Below, in pieces: positions 1 to 8,759 of a stretch of 64,000 nt of DNA. Location: positions 62,001 through 126,000 of the forward strand of contig NZ_JACBFQ010000008.1 in NCBI RefSeq assembly GCF_021401125.1, given 5' to 3'. The DNA comes from Xanthobacter sp. NM-59. GTDB taxonomy: Bacteria > Pseudomonadota > Alphaproteobacteria > Rhizobiales > Xanthobacteraceae. A program made the translations under genes and the position numbers. How positions within the stretch are numbered: position 1 is the stretch's first letter; each line of letters starts with the position of its first letter. The notes beneath the pieces are model-generated. The model ran no database searches, had not been told where the DNA came from, and saw only the letters and a program-made list of their open reading frames with translations.

Positions 1-1250
1 CCGAAATGCTCGTCCCGTTCCGGCCCCGCCCACACCGCTGATAGCGGAATCATGTGGGCGAGATTCAAAGTGCTGATGGGTGGCTGCCGCACGTTCGCGT
101 AGGCGTGTCCGGGCAGGCTGCCGAGCCATGCGTCAACCGCGTTGACGCTCTCGGCCATGGCGGTGAAGTCGCGGCCCTGAACGATCTTCTCGACCAGGCG
201 CAGCTTCTCGTCGGCAATGCGCGGGTCGGCATGCCAAACGGTGACGGTCGCCGTGACGTAGGCCATGCCCGCCACGTCCGCGCCGAGTTCCTGCAACGCC
301 ATGTCGGCGTCGAGCGCCTTGTTGGCGGCATCGGTATCCACAAGCGCGGACGCCTCGTTGGTCATCACTTCTTTCAGAATCGCGGCGACGCTCTTGCGCT
401 TGGCGAACCACTGACGGCGGATGCGGGTTAGCAGCCGGGTCGCATCGGTCTTGTCGAGCAGGATCGCGCGGGTGCTCCACCTGTAGGGGAACGGCAGCCG
501 ATTCATCTCGTCGAGCAGGCCCGGCGTGGTCGCGGTCGGGAATCCCACGATGGTCAGCACGCGCAGATGTGCGGCGCCAAGGCGCGGCTCCAGCCCGCCG
601 GTCAAAGGCTGGTCGGCAAGCAGCGCGTCGAGGTGCATCGGCACCTCCGGCACGCGCACGCGATGCCGGTTGGTCGAGATGGTGGAATGGAGATAGGTCA
701 GCGTCGCGCCGTCATCCATCCAACGGCACTCGGGCATGAACCCGTCGAGCAAGGCCAGCACGCGGTCGGTGCGGTCGATGAAGCCGCGCAGCAGCTCCCA
801 TGGGTCAACGCCCGTTTTCTCCCGGCCCTCGTAGAGCCATGTTTCCGCGCGGGCCGCTTCCTCGGCCGGGGGCAGCCAGAGGAAGGTCAGGAAGTAGCCC
901 GACACGAAATGCGTGCCTGCTTCCTCGAAACCGGCCTTGCGCTCTGCATCGACCAGCGCCGATGCGGCATCGGGAAACGTGCTGCCGGGATAGGTCGCGG
1001 CCTCGCTGCGCTGCGCCTCGACGAAGATGCTCCAGCCGGAGCCGAGACGGCGCACGGCATTGTTGATGCGGCCGGCGACGGCGACCAGCTCGGCCGCGAC
1101 GGCGGAATCCAGATCGGGACCGCGAAACTTCGCCGTCCTCTGAAAACTGCCGTCCTTGTTCAAGACGACGCCGGAGCCGAGCAATGCGGCCCATGGCAGA
1201 TAGTCGGCGAGCCGGGCGGCGGTGCGGCGATATTCGGCAAGGTTCATCAT
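1..1250 (-). CDS. trbE: Conjugal transfer ATPase TrbE, N-terminal part (cut by window edge)
   Basis: TrbE/VirB4 is the large cytoplasmic ATPase that energises the mating-pair type IV secretion channel. The minus-strand frame stays open from the ATG at 1250 to the left edge (about 416 codons). It begins MMNLAEYRRTAARLADYLPW and continues with the family-typical region containing GYFLTFLWLPP and FLDRTDRVL-like text (here RGFIDRTDRVLALLDG). The Walker A/B half lies outside the window. GGGAGG precedes the paired ATGs at 1250/1247, which decides the start; the gene begins just beyond the trbD stop. Order trbB-trbC-trbD-trbE matches IncP-like trb operons. Identification rests on this order and on the recognisable N-terminal domain. 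Confidence 0.88.
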   Translation of the reverse strand, partial: MMNLAEYRRTAARLADYLPWAALLGSGVVLNKDGSFQRTAKFRGPDLDSAVAAELVAVAGRINNAVRRLGSGWSIFVEAQRSEAATYPGSTFPDAASALVDAERKAGFEEAGTHFVSGYFLTFLWLPPAEEAARAETWLYEGREKTGVDPWELLRGFIDRTDRVLALLDGFMPECRWMDDGATLTYLHSTISTNRHRVRVPEVPMHLDALLADQPLTGGLEPRLGAAHLRVLTIVGFPTATTPGLLDEMNRLPFPYRWSTRAILLDKTDATRLLTRIRRQWFAKRKSVAAILKEVMTNEASALVDTDAANKALDADMALQELGADVAGMAYVTATVTVWHADPRIADEKLRLVEKIVQGRDFTAMAESVNAVDAWLGSLPGHAYANVRQPPISTLNLAHMIPLSAVWAGPERDEHF

Positions 1251-1263
1251 CGACGCGCCTCCC

Positions 1264-1545
1264 TCAAATTGCCAGAAAAGCCGGGATGCGCAGATGCCGC
1301 CGCCCGACCTCGACAAAGAGGGGGTCACGCTTCGCCGCCCATACGGCCGCGAAATGGCCGATGGCCCATATGGCGAGGCCGACCAGCCAAAGGCGCAGGC
1401 CGAGGCCCACGGCCCCGGCCAGCGTCCCATTCAGAATCGCGATGGAGCGCGGTGCGCCGCCGAGCAGGATATGCTCGGTCAATGCCCGGTGGACCGGGAT
1501 TGAAAATCCCGGCACCGCGTCGAGTTGTTCAAGGCCGGCCGCCAT
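1264..1545 (-). CDS. trbD: Conjugal transfer protein TrbD (VirB3-like)
   Basis: This 93-residue inner-membrane component of the trb mating channel is equivalent to VirB3. It has the family layout: a short N-terminal segment with PVHRALTEHILLGGAPR, then two hydrophobic stretches around residues 35-65, and a basic tail ending in RRHLRIPAFLAI. Its ATG at 1545 overlaps the trbC stop, and trbE begins 14 bp beyond its own stop, so it is translationally coupled in the trb operon. Length and position are both as expected. Confidence 0.9.
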   Translation of the reverse strand: MAAGLEQLDAVPGFSIPVHRALTEHILLGGAPRSIAILNGTLAGAVGLGLRLWLVGLAIWAIGHFAAVWAAKRDPLFVEVGRRHLRIPAFLAI

Positions 1546-1877
1546 CAGATGAGCGCCCCGCCGCCGAACGAGAAGAACGACAGGAAGAAGCTCGACGCCG
1601 CGAAGGCAATAGACAGGCCGAACACGATCTGGATCAGCTTTCGAAAGCCGCCGCCCGTATCGCCGAAGGCCAAAGTCAGGCCGGTCACGATGATGATGAT
1701 GACAGCGATGATCTTGGCGACCGGCCCCTCAATTGATTGCAGGATGCTTTGGAGGGGCGCTTCCCATGGCATCGACGAACCGGACGCATGGGCGGCCGGG
1801 GCGAGCATGAGGCTGAAGGCAAGGGCGGATGCGGCGGTCGCGGCGAAGCGATAGCCGCGCGAAAACGTGCGGATCAT
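1545..1877 (-). CDS. trbC: Conjugal transfer pilin subunit TrbC (VirB2-like)
   Basis: Pre-pilin of the conjugative pilus, 110 residues. The N-terminus is a cleavable signal peptide (basic [10 protein letters not shown], hydrophobic core, then APAAHASGSS with a probable AHA|S site). The mature part has two hydrophobic helices, one rich in isoleucine (KIIAVIIIIVTGLTLAFG) and one near the C-terminus, as in VirB2/TrbC pilins that are often cyclised. The ATG at 1877 overlaps the trbB stop as ATGA. The TrbF/TraF-type peptidase that could process it is encoded at 12427-12972. Confidence 0.92.
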   Translation of the reverse strand: MIRTFSRGYRFAATAASALAFSLMLAPAAHASGSSMPWEAPLQSILQSIEGPVAKIIAVIIIIVTGLTLAFGDTGGGFRKLIQIVFGLSIAFAASSFFLSFFSFGGGALI

Positions 1878-2854
1878 GAAGATTCTCCTGTGTTGGGGTT
1901 GGCTTGGATGATGCGGTAGTCGCCGTCCGGCCCCAGCCCCTCGACGCGGGCGAGTTCGGCCAGCCGGCGCGCGGAACCACGCCCGGATAGGACGGCAACA
2001 AAGTTGATGGTCTCGGCGATCAGCGCGCGCGGGACGGTGACGACAGCCTCTTGGATGAGCTGTTCAAGGCGGCGCAGCGCACCGATACCGGTGCCGGCAT
2101 GGATGGTGCCGATCCCGCCGGGGTGCCCCGTGCCCCACGCTTTCAGAAGGTCGAGGGCTTCGGAACCGCGCACCTCGCCGATGGGGATGCGGTCGGGGCG
2201 CAGGCGCAGCGAGGAACGGACCAGATCGGAAAGCGTCGCCACGCCGTCTTTCGTCCGCATGGCGACAAGGTTGGGCGCGGCGCATTGCAGCTCGCGCGTA
2301 TCCTCGATGATGACGACGCGATCCGCCGTCTTCGCCACCTCGGCGAGCAGCGCATTGGTCAGCGTGGTCTTGCCGGTCGAGGTGCCGCCCGCCACCAAGA
2401 TATTGGCGCGGGACTGGACAGCAGCGCGCAACGTATCCGCCTGATCGGCGGACATGATGCCCGCCGCCACATAATCGTCGAGCGTGAACACCGCGACGGC
2501 GGGCTTGCGAATGGCGAAGGTCGGGGCGGCGACCACGGGTGGCAACAGGCCCTCGAACCGCTCCCCGCTCTCGGGCAGCTCGGCCGAGACGCGCGGGCTG
2601 CGGGCATGAACCTCCGCACCGACATGATGCGCGACCAACCGCACGATGCGTTCGCCATCGGCGGCGGACAAGCGCTCGCCCGTGTCGGACAGTCCTTCGG
2701 AAAGGCGGTCGATCCACAACCGACCGTCCGGGTTCAGCATCACCTCGACCACGGCCGGGTCTTCGAGCAATCGGGCGATTGCGGGGCCGAGCGCGGTACG
2801 CAACATGCGCGCGCCGCGCTGGATCGCTTCCTGTCTGTGGTGGTTGCTGGTCAT
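1874..2854 (-). CDS. trbB: P-type conjugative transfer ATPase TrbB (VirB11 family)
   Basis: Hexameric traffic ATPase at the cytoplasmic base of the type IV secretion channel. The 326-residue protein has a Walker A motif at about 156-164 (GGTSTGKTT), an acidic Walker B/Asp box ([11 protein letters not shown], about 185-195), and the VirB11 signature [15 protein letters not shown] followed by [13 protein letters not shown]. Length is typical. ATG at 2854. It heads the trbBCDE run; the gene that normally precedes it (copG, 4231-4710) is separated here by about 1.4 kb of inserted cargo. Confidence 0.95.
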   Translation of the reverse strand: MTSNHHRQEAIQRGARMLRTALGPAIARLLEDPAVVEVMLNPDGRLWIDRLSEGLSDTGERLSAADGERIVRLVAHHVGAEVHARSPRVSAELPESGERFEGLLPPVVAAPTFAIRKPAVAVFTLDDYVAAGIMSADQADTLRAAVQSRANILVAGGTSTGKTTLTNALLAEVAKTADRVVIIEDTRELQCAAPNLVAMRTKDGVATLSDLVRSSLRLRPDRIPIGEVRGSEALDLLKAWGTGHPGGIGTIHAGTGIGALRRLEQLIQEAVVTVPRALIAETINFVAVLSGRGSARRLAELARVEGLGPDGDYRIIQANPNTGESS

Positions 2855-3063
2855 GTCGGCCCCGGTTCTTGGCGGGGACGCGACAGGTGATCCCCGGATC
2901 GGGGTCGATTAAGAGAGGCCGAAATCCGGCCGCTTCAACAAGTATTTAAGTCCGTGCGGTGATCGGCGGCGGACGGCGGCAAATAGGATGGGTGGGAAAG
3001 TCTATGTTGAGCGGCTCAAGCCGCATGAATATGAAGGCAGGTGTGAAAAGGGAATCGATCTGA

Positions 3064-3633
3064 ATGCACGGCAGGCCGAAAATATACATAACGGGAGCGT
3101 CCTGTTCGGGCGTTTCGACGCTCGGCGCGGCGCTGACAAAACGGTTCGACATTCCGCATATCGATGTCGATGACTTCTATTGGATGCTGACGGACCCGCC
3201 TTTCAGGGTCAAGCGCCCGCCCCAAGATGGCGTGAAGCTGATTGCAGAACAGCAAGCTACGTCCGATGGATGGGTATTGACCGGCTCCTTCATCGGATGG
3301 GGAGAGGCCCTGATCCGTGACGTTGATCTGATTGTCTTTCTCTACACGCCTGCCGCCATCAGACTGCGACGTTTTGACCAGCGCGAGGCAGCCCGCCATG
3401 GTGAGCGCATCCTTCCCGGTGGGGACATGCACGAAGCGCATATAGCGTTTCGGAAATGGGCATCAGGCTATGATGACCCGCAGTTCACTGGACGGAACCT
3501 CGCTCAACATGAACGATGGCTTGGCCAGCAAACGGCTCCGGTTCTCAGACTGCAAGGCGAGAAGCTGACAGAAGAGCTGGCAGACGTGGTAGCCAGCGAG
3601 ATCGCAATCATTGGTGAGAGGGCGGGGAGTTAG
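3064..3633 (+). CDS. P-loop nucleotide kinase-like protein (adenylate/shikimate kinase-like)
   Basis: A 189-residue protein of the small cytoplasmic P-loop kinase-like group. The nucleotide-binding loop is at residues 11-19 (GASCSGVST), followed by IPHIDVDDFYW, the acidic acceptor region typical of AAA_18/adenylate-kinase-like proteins, and a lid-like basic stretch (RLRRFDQREAARHGERI). The usual Walker A lysine is replaced by valine; related proteins often have T or V there, so this need not mean inactivation. Start at ATG 3064 with AAGGGA upstream. It is on the plus strand, against the tra/trb operons, in a cargo pocket between trbB and copG. Substrate unknown. Confidence 0.7.
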   Translation: MHGRPKIYITGASCSGVSTLGAALTKRFDIPHIDVDDFYWMLTDPPFRVKRPPQDGVKLIAEQQATSDGWVLTGSFIGWGEALIRDVDLIVFLYTPAAIRLRRFDQREAARHGERILPGGDMHEAHIAFRKWASGYDDPQFTGRNLAQHERWLGQQTAPVLRLQGEKLTEELADVVASEIAIIGERAGS

Positions 3634-3650
3634 CCCGCCCTCTCTAAAGT

Positions 3651-4103
3651 TCATGTGCTCAGCGTCAAGCGCGCGTTCTCGAATGGCATGCCCTCATCAT
3701 CGTAAGGACGACGTGAGACTTCTCTGAAACCGAGGCCCGTATAGAAGCGGACAGCCTGTTCGTTCTGCGTATAAACTTCGAGCGAGAGTTCCCCTTTCCT
3801 TTCCAGCACATAGGAGATCAGCTGGCGTCCGACGCCCTTTCCCTGTTGTCCGGGTTCAACGGAAATGCCGCCGACGAATTTGTCGAGGAGGCTGATGAAA
3901 CCGAGCGACTTGTTCCCTTGGCAGGCAACCCAGGTCTCGGAACCAGGTAGATATTTGTCTTCGATCAGCAGACGCTGTTCAAGCAGGCGCTGCCTGCCGA
4001 TGAAGGGATGCGCGATGAGGGACGCCTCGAGCCATATGGCTGACAGCGTTCTTGTGTCCGCTGCCAAATTGAATGGCCGGATAATAACGTCATTTTGTGT
4101 CAT
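3651..4103 (-). CDS. GNAT family N-acetyltransferase
   Basis: Probable acetyl-CoA-dependent N-acetyltransferase, about 150 residues. The pyrophosphate-binding motif A is clear: GGISVEPGQQGKGVGRQL (Q/R-x-x-G-x-G/A type), followed by motif B text LSLEVYTQNEQAVRFYTGLG, the usual GNAT C-terminus. The start was moved to the ATG at 4103 (MTQNDVIIRPF) because AGGA lies 5 nt upstream; the longer reading adds 22 unlikely residues. It converges on the P-loop gene and shares the same cargo pocket. The substrate cannot be read from sequence. Confidence 0.85.
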   Translation of the reverse strand: MTQNDVIIRPFNLAADTRTLSAIWLEASLIAHPFIGRQRLLEQRLLIEDKYLPGSETWVACQGNKSLGFISLLDKFVGGISVEPGQQGKGVGRQLISYVLERKGELSLEVYTQNEQAVRFYTGLGFREVSRRPYDDEGMPFENARLTLST

Positions 4104-4230
4104 GATATTCCTGCAGAAAAGACATGCGAAGAGGGTCGGCGAACCATCGTGCCGAACGACGCCGCTCAATGCGGCTCACTAGAAACCTCTGCGCATAAAT
4201 CTCCTTCTGCTTCGATCAAGCATATCCGCC

Positions 4231-4710
4231 TCATGTGCCGCGTTCAATGGTCTGAGGCTCTGCCGCTAAACCAAGGGCCTCATCTCCGGATACATCCCGC
4301 GACAGTTCCTTGAGGAATCTGTCTCCTGTCGCCAGACGCCGGCCAAGATTTTGCATGAAGCCGTCGAACCGCTCTGCTGCTTTGGCGCGGGCTGATTGTC
4401 TCGCTGCATCCGGTAAAGGCGGTGTAATCGTCATCCAGTAATGGATGAACTGCGCGACCGTCTCACCGAGAACGGCGAGATCCCGGTCGAGCGTGTCGAT
4501 CTGGCGGCCGAGCTTGTCCAGGCGGCGAGACATGGCAGCTTCAAGCTGGTCGTCGGCATCGCCGGACAGGTAGGACATGACCGCCGCCTCCACGATGGCG
4601 GATTTTGAGACATTGCGGCGCAGGGCCACCGAGCGGCGCAGCGCCATCGCCTCGATCTGCGGAATGAGCGCGGGGTCGAAATAGATATTCAGGCGGATTC
4701 TGGTTGCCAT
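4231..4710 (-). CDS. CopG/ribbon-helix-helix family regulator
   Basis: A 159-residue protein with an N-terminal ribbon-helix-helix domain (MATRIRLNIYFDPALIPQIE, then a helix containing VSKSAIVEAAVMSYL), followed by a coiled-coil-like region of heptad character (SRRLDKLGRQIDTLDRDLAVL) and a C-terminal tail. In this element family a CopG-type gene sits between traG and trbB and probably regulates the transfer genes or helps the coupling protein. Start at the ATG at 4710 preceded by GGAGA. The traG stop is 11 bp upstream, so the two genes are cotranscribed. Confidence 0.85.
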   Translation of the reverse strand: MATRIRLNIYFDPALIPQIEAMALRRSVALRRNVSKSAIVEAAVMSYLSGDADDQLEAAMSRRLDKLGRQIDTLDRDLAVLGETVAQFIHYWMTITPPLPDAARQSARAKAAERFDGFMQNLGRRLATGDRFLKELSRDVSGDEALGLAAEPQTIERGT

Positions 4711-4720
4711 GGGCGTCTCC

Positions 4721-6706
4721 TCAAAGGTCGATTCCGTCATCGGGGTTCAACGCCACCTGCCGCGCCACCATCCTCATGCGCTGGCGGATAGTGCGGGCCT
4801 TGGCCGCGTCAACGTCCGGCTCGTCGTTCAGAAACTCGAACTCCTGTTCGGGCGACGGCGGCGGGGCGACGATTTCCTCTTGGCTTGGCAATTCCGGCTC
4901 GCGGCGGATACCGGCATTGGCCGGATCGCCCTCGACCTCGTTCTCGCTCGTCGCGGAACGGCTTTCCGCCGCGACCACGCGGCCGGACCAATCATCGGAC
5001 GATGGGCTGGGCGCCAGCGATGCGGTGGAAAGATCAGGCGGGGTCAGAATGCGTTCCTGAAACCGCGCGTCCTCGAAATAGCGGGCCTTGGTGGCGCGGA
5101 TCGGCGGCGTGCCCGCGACCATGACGATTTCATCGGTGGGCGGTAGCTGCATGATTTCGCCTGGCGTGAGTAGCGGCCGGGCCGTCTCCTGCCGCGACAC
5201 CATGAGATGCCCGAGCCACGGGGCCAATCTGTGCCCGGCATAGTTGGTGGAATCGCGCAGCTCGGTCGCGGTGCCTAATGCGTCTGAAACGCGCTTAGCC
5301 GTCCTTTCGTCGTTCGTGGCGAAGCTGACGCGCACATGGCAGTTGTCGAGGATCGCGTTGTTTGGCCCATAGGCGCGCTCGATCTGGTTGAGGCTCTGCG
5401 CGATCAGGAAGCCCTTGAGGCCGTAGCCCGCCATGAAGGCGAGCGCCGATTCAAAGAAATCGAGCCGGCCGAGCGCCGGAAACTCGTCCAGCATCAACAG
5501 CAAGCGATGGCGCTTGCCGGAGCTGGTCAGTTCCTCGGTCAATCGCCTGCCGATCTGATTGAGGATCAATCGAATGAGCGGCTTGGTGCGGTTTATGTCG
5601 GACGGCGGCACGACCAGATAGAGCGTGACGGGCTGACGGCTGCCGACCAGATCGGCAATGCGCCAGTCGCACCGCTCCGTCACCCGCGCCACCACGGGAT
5701 CGCGGTAGAGGCCGAGAAAGGACATGGCGGTGGAAAGCACACCCGACCGCTCGTTCTCGGATTTGTTCAGCAGCTCGCGGGCCGACGACGCGATGACGGG
5801 ATGAACGCCGCTCGGCCCAAGATGCGGCGTGTCCATCATCGCCCGCAAGGTCGCCTCAACCGGACGGCGCGGATCGGACAGGAAGTTGGCGACGCCCGCC
5901 AGCGTCTTGTCCTTCTCCGCATAGAGAACATGCAGGATCGCGCCGACCAGAAGCGAATGGGAAGTCTTTTCCCAATGGTTGCGCTTGTCCAAGCTCCCTT
6001 CGGGATCGACCAGAATATCCGCAATATTCTGCACGTCGCGGACTTCCCATTCCCCTTGCCGGACCTCCAGCAGCGGGTTGTAGGCCGACGATCTGGCGTT
6101 GGTCGGATCGAACAGCAGGACGCGGCCATGCCTCGCACGAAAGCCCGCTGTCAGCGTCCAGTTCTCGCCCTTTATGTCGTGGACGATGGCGGATGCCGGC
6201 CATGTCAGCAGCGTCGGCACCACCAGTCCGACACCTTTGCCGCTGCGCGTCGGGGCGAAGCACAGGACATGCTCGGGACCGTCATGGCGCAGATAGTCCC
6301 TGTCGTATCGGCCAAGCACCACGCCATCGGGGCCGAGCAAGCCGGCGCTACGTATTTCCCGGCTCTCCGCCCATCGCGCCGATCCGTATGTGGCGACGTT
6401 GCGCGCTTCCCGCGCCCGGATGATCGACATGAAGATGGCGGCCGCGATGGCGAGGAAGCCGCCCGATACCGCGATGATGCCGCCTTCGACGAAGATCGCG
6501 GGTGCATAGGCGTCGAACGAAAACCACCACCAGAAGAAGGCCGGCGGATAATAGACCGGCCAGCCCGCCAGCTCGAACCACGGTGCTCCAAGCTGCGGCT
6601 GGAAGCCGAGGCGGAACGCCGTCCATTGCGTCGCCGCCCACGTCATCACCAGAACGATGGCAAAGACAACGGCGATCTGACCCCAAAGGATTCGGCCTCC
6701 GCGCAT
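4721..6706 (-). CDS. traG: Conjugal transfer coupling protein TraG (VirD4 family)
   Basis: Type IV coupling protein linking the relaxosome to the trb channel at the inner membrane. The 661-residue protein has N-terminal membrane segments (about 8-30 and 66-96), Walker A at about 151-159 (APTRSGKGV), Walker B LLMLDEFPALGRLD and the conserved stretch AQSLNQIERAYG. Start chosen as ATG 6706 (MRGGRILWGQ), with GGAG 5 nt upstream; a TTG at 6724 is the only longer option. It is followed directly by copG. The partner relaxase is encoded at 8760-10814, separated by cargo genes. Confidence 0.94.
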   Translation of the reverse strand: MRGGRILWGQIAVVFAIVLVMTWAATQWTAFRLGFQPQLGAPWFELAGWPVYYPPAFFWWWFSFDAYAPAIFVEGGIIAVSGGFLAIAAAIFMSIIRAREARNVATYGSARWAESREIRSAGLLGPDGVVLGRYDRDYLRHDGPEHVLCFAPTRSGKGVGLVVPTLLTWPASAIVHDIKGENWTLTAGFRARHGRVLLFDPTNARSSAYNPLLEVRQGEWEVRDVQNIADILVDPEGSLDKRNHWEKTSHSLLVGAILHVLYAEKDKTLAGVANFLSDPRRPVEATLRAMMDTPHLGPSGVHPVIASSARELLNKSENERSGVLSTAMSFLGLYRDPVVARVTERCDWRIADLVGSRQPVTLYLVVPPSDINRTKPLIRLILNQIGRRLTEELTSSGKRHRLLLMLDEFPALGRLDFFESALAFMAGYGLKGFLIAQSLNQIERAYGPNNAILDNCHVRVSFATNDERTAKRVSDALGTATELRDSTNYAGHRLAPWLGHLMVSRQETARPLLTPGEIMQLPPTDEIVMVAGTPPIRATKARYFEDARFQERILTPPDLSTASLAPSPSSDDWSGRVVAAESRSATSENEVEGDPANAGIRREPELPSQEEIVAPPPSPEQEFEFLNDEPDVDAAKARTIRQRMRMVARQVALNPDDGIDL

Positions 6707-6836
6707 ACGGGCTCCAGTCGGCAAAAAAGACGGAGCCGATCAGAGAGTAGGCAAAATCGGGACAGGCAACAGGAAAGAGGATGCCGGAGGGCTGCCGGAT
6801 ACTATCGGCGGCAAATAGGACTGATTACCTTAATCG

Positions 6837-7760
6837 CTATCCCGCCGGGTAGTCGCCGCCGCGCGACTGGCCGGGCGAATCGCTGTCACGGCTCATCTTG
6901 CCTGCGAGGTCGAGCAGGTTTTGCAATGTGGCGCTGCGGTTGAACGGCGACCATATAGCGGTGAAGGCAATCGGCTCCGGTTCATCGGCGAAGGGTAGGA
7001 AGACGATGCCGGCTGACGGCAGCAGCGCCGTGGCGGCCCCGACGATGGTGATGCCGAAGCCCTGTCCGACCATGGACAGCAACGTGCCACGCTCCACGTC
7101 GAAGCGCAGAATCGACGGCGCGGGCCAACGCCCGGCAAGGCGCAGCACTATATGGTCGTGGACTTGCGGGCCAGTGCCACCATGCCGGACAAGGAAGGTC
7201 TCGCCAACCAGATCGGCCCAAGTGATTGCCGATTGTCCGGCGAGGCGATGCCCGTCCGGCAGCACGGCCATTAAGGGTTCGGTCCAGATCGGACGGGTGT
7301 GGCAGTCGGGCAGCTCGGGCTTGCCGGCGACGAACGCCACGTCCAGCCGGTCGGCGCGAAGCTGCATGACCGCATCGCGGGCCGTGCCTTCGGTGATATC
7401 GACCTCGATGCCCGGATGGTCTTCCCGATATTGCGCGATCAGCTCCGAAAGGAAGCTGCCGGGGATCAGGGCATGGATGCCGACACGCAGGCGACCACAT
7501 TCCCCCGCCGCCGCCATGCCTGCGGTCTTCACTGCATGGTCGAGTTGATCGACTCCGGCCGCGATCCGCTCGACGAAGCGGCGTCCGGCTTCGGTCAACC
7601 GGACGCCCCGAGCATGGCGCTCGAACAGGAGGATGCCAAGGTCTTCCTCCAGCGCCTTCACGCGCGCGCTGACGCTGGATTGCGCCACGCCAAGCGCATT
7701 GGCGGCGTTACGGAAGTTGAGATATTCGGCGACCGCAAGCGTCTGGATAAGCGAGGTCAT
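6837..7760 (-). CDS. LysR family transcriptional regulator
   Basis: A 307-residue LysR-type regulator. The N-terminal winged HTH runs MTSLIQTLAVAEYLNFRNAA then ALGVAQSSVSARVKALEEDL, followed by the periplasmic-binding-protein-like effector domain (GRLRVGIHALIPGSFL, LDVAFVAGKPE, VERGTLLSMVGQGFGI). The ATG at 7760 gives the normal family length; the open frame extends 67 codons upstream without homologous content. It lies between relaxase and traG, where LysR genes are common in this element family. No divergent target gene is adjacent, so its regulon cannot be inferred. Confidence 0.9.
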   Translation of the reverse strand: MTSLIQTLAVAEYLNFRNAANALGVAQSSVSARVKALEEDLGILLFERHARGVRLTEAGRRFVERIAAGVDQLDHAVKTAGMAAAGECGRLRVGIHALIPGSFLSELIAQYREDHPGIEVDITEGTARDAVMQLRADRLDVAFVAGKPELPDCHTRPIWTEPLMAVLPDGHRLAGQSAITWADLVGETFLVRHGGTGPQVHDHIVLRLAGRWPAPSILRFDVERGTLLSMVGQGFGITIVGAATALLPSAGIVFLPFADEPEPIAFTAIWSPFNRSATLQNLLDLAGKMSRDSDSPGQSRGGDYPAG

Positions 7761-7894
7761 GGGAATGCGCGACCCGAGCGGGGTTGGCAGTCCCCATGGA
7801 CGTTCGATTATCTGTGCTGAATGCCGTCGTCGTCGCATGTGTCTCTTTTCGTGGCGTGCGAGAGAATGTTGGCAACATGGAGGACAAGCGTGGG

Positions 7895-8254
7895 TTAGGT
7901 TTTTGGCGGCGTTTCGGTCTTCGCCAGCAAGCTTTCCAGCCTGCCGAGCGTTTCGTCCCATTGCCGCGATACCCTGGCGAGGTATGCCGCGCTGTTCTCC
8001 AGAGTTTGGCGCTCGATAGAGAAATGCGTTTCCCTGCCAGTCCGCTTGCTAGCGACAATCCCGGCAGCCTCCAAGGCCGACAGGTGCTTGGTCACGCCCT
8101 GTCTCGTCAGGCCAATGCCACTGGTAAGCTGGACGATGGAATGTGCTCGCCCATCGCTCAGGCGCTCTACCAAGGCAAGGCGGGTCGGGTCGCCGAGCGC
8201 GGCAAAGACAGCAGCGGCGCTGGCCACCGCATCATTGTTCAGATGATGCGACAT
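7895..8254 (-). CDS. ArsR/SmtB family winged-helix repressor
   Basis: A 119-residue ArsR-type DNA-binding protein. The recognition region reads FAALGDPTRLALVERLSDG, then GIGLTRQGVTKHLSALEAAG and a wing with RTGRETHFSIE. No Cys pair typical of metal sensing is seen in the recognition helix, and such non-metal ArsR proteins usually pair with an AHSA1/SRPBCC gene, as here. The ATG at 8254 lies inside the preceding SRPBCC gene (23-bp overlap), so the two are translationally coupled. A perfect inverted repeat at 8737-8758 upstream of the pair is a likely autoregulatory operator. Confidence 0.92.
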   Translation of the reverse strand: MSHHLNNDAVASAAAVFAALGDPTRLALVERLSDGRAHSIVQLTSGIGLTRQGVTKHLSALEAAGIVASKRTGRETHFSIERQTLENSAAYLARVSRQWDETLGRLESLLAKTETPPKT

Positions 8255-8690
8255 GCGCTGCGATATTCTCGGCCTGCGTATTCCATCCTTCGGTGTTCCC
8301 CCGCATGACTTCGATCCGGCGGGGTTCGGGTATTGAGTCGAAACCGCTCTCGGTGATGGTCAGCCTCGTCCGGTCGCCTGCGGCCGGTTCCAGCGCAAAT
8401 TCAACGAGGGTGGTCGGCTGTTCGGATATGGGCAGGTCGGATTGCTCGTCATAATCGTGCCACCTAAACGAAAGCAATCGCTCCTCTTCCATGCGCTCGA
8501 CGGTCGCGCGCCAAGGATAATGTTCATAGCCCGGATAGGTCATCTGTCCCGTGGACAAGCCGCCCGGCCTGAAGGGCTGATCGAGCCTAACACGAAACCA
8601 CTGGCCGAACTCGTTCTCATCGGCCAGAGCACGCCAGACGCGGGAAACTGGCGCTTCGAGTATAATGGTCTTGACGATCTGATTGGTCAT
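8232..8690 (-). CDS. SRPBCC (AHSA1/START-like) domain protein
   Basis: A 152-residue single-domain protein of the AHSA1/activator-of-Hsp90-like superfamily, a helix-grip fold binding hydrophobic ligands. Family marks are the N-terminal IILEAPVSRVWRALADENEF, the FRPGG segment, and LTITESGFDSIPEPRR near the C-terminus followed by an amphipathic helix. ATG at 8690 with AGGAGG upstream. It is first in a two-gene unit with the overlapping ArsR gene. Ligand and function are unknown; many such pairs are linked to xenobiotic or stress responses, but nothing here specifies one. Confidence 0.9.
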   Translation of the reverse strand: MTNQIVKTIILEAPVSRVWRALADENEFGQWFRVRLDQPFRPGGLSTGQMTYPGYEHYPWRATVERMEEERLLSFRWHDYDEQSDLPISEQPTTLVEFALEPAAGDRTRLTITESGFDSIPEPRRIEVMRGNTEGWNTQAENIAAHVASSEQ

Positions 8691-8736
8691 AATGGCAACC
8701 TCCTAGCTGCCAAAACCATAGCCGCAGCCCTAAAGA

Positions 8737-8758
8737 AAGGCAACCATATAGTTGCCTT
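8737..8758. promoter_or_regulatory. ArsR operator candidate
   Basis: Perfect inverted repeat with 8-bp arms, AAGGCAAC (8737-8744) and GTTGCCTT (8751-8758), spaced by CATATA. It lies 47 bp upstream of the SRPBCC start and just inside the gap after the relaxase stop. The CAAC-CATATA-GTTG core resembles operators used by ArsR repressors paired with AHSA1 genes. Binding by the 7895-8254 product is inferred. Confidence 0.65.
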
Positions 8759-8759
8759 A

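Noticed and set aside
567..1736. Long plus-strand ORF over trbE/trbD/trbC
   Set aside because: Antisense to well-supported trb genes; composition is Arg/Gly/Pro rich, with no family and no ribosome binding site.
5336..6943. 535-residue plus-strand ORF opposite traG
   Set aside because: Shadow of traG codons in high-GC DNA; no recognisable domain.
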